DNA from: Zetaproteobacteria bacterium
GTDB taxonomy: Bacteria > Pseudomonadota > Zetaproteobacteria > Mariprofundales > Mariprofundaceae
Direction of reading: 5' to 3'
NCBI GenBank assembly: GCA_021545665.1
Contig: JAJRTX010000162.1
Location: forward strand, 1 to 8,912
Length of the DNA stretch: 8,912 nt
Made by a program: the position numbers and the translations under genes. Shown in pieces: positions 6,438 to 8,912 of the stretch; within the stretch, counting starts at the first letter, position 1, and each line of letters opens with the position of its first letter. Below the pieces are notes generated by a model that saw nothing but the letters and a program-made list of their open reading frames with translations, made no database searches and was not told the DNA's origin.

Positions 6438-6608
6438 ATGCTGGATAAATCATTGATGGAAATTCTTGCCTGCCCAAAATGCAAGGGAAATATCCATTAC
6501 AATGGGAAGAATAATGGCCTTATTTGTGATAAATGTCAGCTCGAATATCCGATCCGGGATGATATTCCGGTCTTGCTCATAGAAGAGGCTCTGGATATTT
6601 CAAACTAA
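6438..6608 (+). CDS. Trm112/YcaR-like small zinc-binding protein
   Basis: A 56-residue protein of the Trm112/UPF0434 family, which includes E. coli YcaR. It opens with the family pattern LMEILACPKC and ends with YPIRDDIPVLL (37-47), matching the FPLRDGIPVLL of YcaR. Four cysteines, C12-P-K-C15 and C30-D-K-C33, form a zinc ribbon. Trm112 proteins in eukaryotes and archaea bind and stabilise methyltransferases; bacterial members are less studied and often lie in lipopolysaccharide clusters near lpxK/kdsB or waaF. Here a methyltransferase is encoded two genes downstream, which makes it a candidate partner. AGGAG (6427-6431) lies six bases before the ATG. It is the first gene of the cluster, with only eight bases separating it from the acyltransferase gene. 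It was too short for a simple ORF scan. Confidence 0.9.
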   Translation: MLDKSLMEILACPKCKGNIHYNGKNNGLICDKCQLEYPIRDDIPVLLIEEALDISN

Positions 6609-6616
6609 CTCTCTAT

Positions 6617-7507
6617 ATGTTAGCTTTCTCTATAAAATTCATGTTTTATGTTGTACGCCTGATACCCGTTCGACTGATTGGCGCGCTTGGCGCAGGTATA
6701 GGAAGAATTATCTATTTTATCAATGCGCGGCACAGAAATATTGCATTACGAAATCTCAGGCGTATCTATCCGCATAAAAGTCATACCTGGCACAAAGCTA
6801 CTGCTCTGGCATCTTTTGCCGAACTGGGGCGAACAACTTTTGAGGTACCACATGTTTTCCTGCGCTCAAAAAAGTTCCTGAAATCCCGTATTGAGTTTGA
6901 CGGAGTGGACGAAGTTCTCCAGGCCTTTGAGGCTGGTCACGGCGTCATTCTTGTCGGTTTCCATTTCAGCAACTGGGAACTCACTGCCCAGGCACCTGCC
7001 CTGCTTGATTACCCATGCTCACAAATCTACCGCCCGCTACGCCAACCAGAATTGGAAGAGTTACTGAGTAATTGTCGTGAACGCTTTGGCAATAAACTTC
7101 ACTCTCGCGATGAAAGTATTCGCTGGATACCCAAAACCCTAAAACAGGGTGGAATGCTGGCCCTACTGGTTGACCAGCACTTGTCCAATGGTGTCCCTGT
7201 ACCATTTCTGGGACATCTAGCCAGATCAACCATTATGCCAGCTGTTTATGCACGCAAGTATAATACGCCCGTATTTTCTGGAATATTACATCGGATCGGT
7301 CATGACTTCCGCTTTCGCGGTGAGTTCCGCCGTATCAATTTTCCTGAAACCAGTGACAATATAGAACAGGATCTGAGTGATTTCACTGAGGCTACATACG
7401 CTAACTATGCAGAAGCTATTCACCAGCGTCCTGAATTATGGTTATGGATACACCGTCGTTGGCTGTATCTGGATGAGCAGGAAACAACAGAGGGCCACAA
7501 TGCGTAA
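6617..7507 (+). CDS. LpxL/HtrB-like lipid A biosynthesis acyltransferase
   Basis: Likely transfers an acyl chain to a lipid A precursor at the cytoplasmic face of the inner membrane, as in the LpxL/LpxM (HtrB/MsbB) family. The 296-residue length is normal for the family (about 300). A hydrophobic, basic N-terminal segment (5-35) would anchor it to the membrane. H116-FSNW-E121 is the catalytic HX4(D/E) motif, in the usual context GVILVGFHFSNWE. Other family blocks are IYRPLRQPELEELL (137-150), GGMLALLVDQ (178-187) with D186, and RPELWLWIHRRW near the C-terminus. No clear ribosome binding site is seen before ATG 6617, so translation may be coupled to the preceding gene eight bases upstream. Its stop overlaps the next gene by 8 bases. 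The exact acyl chain and position cannot be inferred, and a related glycolipid acyltransferase role is possible. Confidence 0.88.
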   Translation: MLAFSIKFMFYVVRLIPVRLIGALGAGIGRIIYFINARHRNIALRNLRRIYPHKSHTWHKATALASFAELGRTTFEVPHVFLRSKKFLKSRIEFDGVDEVLQAFEAGHGVILVGFHFSNWELTAQAPALLDYPCSQIYRPLRQPELEELLSNCRERFGNKLHSRDESIRWIPKTLKQGGMLALLVDQHLSNGVPVPFLGHLARSTIMPAVYARKYNTPVFSGILHRIGHDFRFRGEFRRINFPETSDNIEQDLSDFTEATYANYAEAIHQRPELWLWIHRRWLYLDEQETTEGHNA

Positions 7508-8189
7508 GCACCGCTCTATTCCCCGTATACACTGGCAAGATTCACAAAAAAAGACTCTGGAACACTGGCAAGAAAAAAGTCTGCACGATGAGCGGCAAAA
7601 GGATAAGCAAGCCTACCTCCCCCTGATGCTCGAATGTGCCGAGAGCCTTCCACAGGATGGAGCAATACTTGAAATCGGCTGTGGCCCTGTTTGTCTCAGC
7701 CAACTGCTACCACAGAAAAATAAAACTTTTCTGGATCCATTACTTGATGATTTCAGACGTATGTTCCCTGGGGAATTACCGGATGGGAAATACCTTACCT
7801 CTATTGCTGAACACGTCCCCAAGCCCAGTAACAGCTATGATCTGATTATCTGTCTGAATACATTGTCTTATTCACTAAACCCCGAACTGGTTATGAATGA
7901 AATGGAAAGACTGCTTAAGCCCGGAGGAAAATTAGTCATAGCCATACACATTCATTCACCGCTTGAATCAAGACTTCATTACTGGGTGACACATTATTTA
8001 CCTGCCTTATATTATGGAGCACAACCCAACTTCTACTCGCTGGCAGGCATCCGAAAAACGCTAGTGCGCCATTTCTCTATAACGAAGGAGGTCACTAGTA
8101 GCAGCCCGTTTGCCTTCCTGCCATTTCTTGGACACAGGAAACATTTGTTTGCCTGCACACACCGGGCCGACAAGACCAGCCTTCTCTGA
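7500..8189 (+). CDS. Class I SAM-dependent methyltransferase of the lipopolysaccharide cluster
   Basis: A 229-residue methyltransferase of the class I (Rossmann-fold, UbiE/type 11) kind. Motif I ILEIGCGP (56-63) binds SAM. YDLIICLNTLSY (113-124) corresponds to the motif IV strand, and LLKPGGKLVIAI (138-149) is the post-motif strand. The substrate is not evident; a small molecule, lipid or sugar fits this family better than DNA. I chose the ATG at 7500, with AGGG five bases upstream, rather than the upstream in-frame ATG at 7377, because the latter would put 41 unrelated residues inside the acyltransferase gene. It overlaps the acyltransferase stop by 8 bases and precedes waaF by 12, so it is co-translated with lipopolysaccharide genes. 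The Trm112-like protein encoded at the cluster start may be its partner (inference). Confidence 0.85.
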   Translation: MRKHRSIPRIHWQDSQKKTLEHWQEKSLHDERQKDKQAYLPLMLECAESLPQDGAILEIGCGPVCLSQLLPQKNKTFLDPLLDDFRRMFPGELPDGKYLTSIAEHVPKPSNSYDLIICLNTLSYSLNPELVMNEMERLLKPGGKLVIAIHIHSPLESRLHYWVTHYLPALYYGAQPNFYSLAGIRKTLVRHFSITKEVTSSSPFAFLPFLGHRKHLFACTHRADKTSLL

Positions 8190-8201
8190 GTGCCCCGGCA
8201 A

Positions 8202-8912
8202 ATGAGTCAAAATCCGCATCTATTACTCATGCCACCCAACTGGATTGGTGATGCCATTATGGCTCAGCCTGCCATGCTTGCGATAGCTCACCATTATAAC
8301 ACATCGAATATCAGCATCTGTGGTAAATCATGGTTGCAGGATTTACTTCCTTATCTGGGAATCAACCATGCCCAATATTTATCCGATATCCCCAAAGCTG
8401 ACATTGGCTTTATTTTCCCCAACAGTTTTCGCTCAGCTCTGCAATGCTGGCAGGCTGGTATAAAGAAACGTGTTGCTTACAGAGGGCAATGGCGGCGCAT
8501 TCTGCTGACCCATTCTCTTCCTCATCACATCAGTCTGAAATACGAACATCATCGTTTGTTTTATCTGGATATAGCCAAACAACTGAACATCAATGTGGTA
8601 AACAGTGAAGTTCGTCTATTGTCACCTGACGGGGAAGAAGAAGAAGGCCGCCGGATCATGCAGAACCAGGCTCTGGAACCGGATCGGGTTATCTGTATCG
8701 CCCCCGGAGCCCAGTTTGGCGCAGCCAAATGTTATCCTGCCCGGAGCTATGCCCTGGTTGTACAGAATCTGGCAAAGGCAGGTTGGCAACCATTGATTCT
8801 GGGTATGCCGGAAGACCGGGAGATTGGCGATAAAATTCTAAAAGAAATTCACACGCCTCACCAGAATATGGCCGGCATAACAAGCCTGAGCGAAGCTCTG
8901 CAACTGATTTCC
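8202..8912 (+). CDS. waaF: ADP-heptose:lipopolysaccharide heptosyltransferase II (WaaF-like), 3' end outside the window
   Basis: A glycosyltransferase family 9 enzyme that probably adds the second heptose to the lipopolysaccharide inner core at the inner face of the cytoplasmic membrane. The frame is open for 237 codons to the window edge; WaaF is usually about 345 residues, so roughly two thirds is present. The N-terminal motif PPNWIGDAIMAQPA (11-24) is the WaaF form of the acceptor-side loop, and IAPGAQFGAAKCYP (166-179) is the conserved PGA.FG.AK.WP block, here with CYP instead of the usual RWP. LILGMPEDREI follows as the nucleotide-sugar side. The start lies 12 bases after the methyltransferase stop, with only a poor ribosome binding site, suggesting coupling. 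WaaF is favoured over WaaC/WaaQ from the WIGDAIMAQPA motif. Confidence 0.88.
   Translation, partial: MSQNPHLLLMPPNWIGDAIMAQPAMLAIAHHYNTSNISICGKSWLQDLLPYLGINHAQYLSDIPKADIGFIFPNSFRSALQCWQAGIKKRVAYRGQWRRILLTHSLPHHISLKYEHHRLFYLDIAKQLNINVVNSEVRLLSPDGEEEEGRRIMQNQALEPDRVICIAPGAQFGAAKCYPARSYALVVQNLAKAGWQPLILGMPEDREIGDKILKEIHTPHQNMAGITSLSEALQLIS

Noticed and set aside
7377..7499. Upstream in-frame start that would lengthen the methyltransferase by 41 residues
   Set aside because: It lies wholly inside the acyltransferase gene, has no ribosome binding site, and the added residues match no methyltransferase feature; ATG 7500 has a suitable site.
1..8912. CRISPR array, tRNA or rRNA genes
   Set aside because: No regularly spaced direct repeats and no tRNA- or rRNA-like sequence were seen on either strand.

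Overview
The window looks like a Gram-negative proteobacterial chromosome (Beta- or Gammaproteobacteria; the exact group cannot be fixed by eye). The evidence is a lipid A-type acyltransferase and a heptosyltransferase II (WaaF-like) gene in one operon, plus FxsA, a YccA/BI-1 family protein and a YcaR/Trm112-like protein. It has two parts. Positions 1-4618 are a minus-strand accessory operon. Positions 5077-8912 are ordinary plus-strand housekeeping genes. A roughly 0.5 kb divergent intergenic region joins them and holds one unannotated-looking small gene.

Minus-strand part, in transcription order. A good sigma-70-like promoter (4589-4618) and a palindrome at the expected start point (4565-4589) precede a 587-residue protein. 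That protein has two zinc ribbons, a helix-turn-helix-like segment and a DDE-transposase-like core with large insertions. Its stop overlaps by 4 bases the start of a 902-residue protein that combines a PD-(D/E)XK-type nuclease motif, an N6-adenine DNA methyltransferase and a C-terminal region suited to target recognition, which resembles a single-chain type IIG-style restriction-modification enzyme. A third gene starts at position 26 behind a near-perfect ribosome binding site and runs off the window. Its ribosome binding site can pair with the last codons of the methyltransferase gene, which suggests translational coupling. A transposase-like gene stably fused into an R-M operon, with no visible insertion-sequence ends, is the best candidate here for an undescribed defence or genome-modification system.

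Middle. On the minus strand, 4746-4862 encodes a 38-residue single-span membrane protein with a good ribosome binding site. The rest of the region holds an inverted pair of GTCACATT sites and a possible leaderless promoter for fxsA.

Plus-strand part. fxsA and a seven-span BI-1/YccA family gene are followed by a strong terminator. Next comes a compact cluster: a Trm112/YcaR-like zinc protein, an LpxL/HtrB-like acyltransferase, a SAM-dependent methyltransferase that overlaps it by 8 bases, and a 3'-truncated waaF-like heptosyltransferase. This cluster reads as lipopolysaccharide inner-core and lipid A biosynthesis. The Trm112-like protein may serve as a partner of the methyltransferase.
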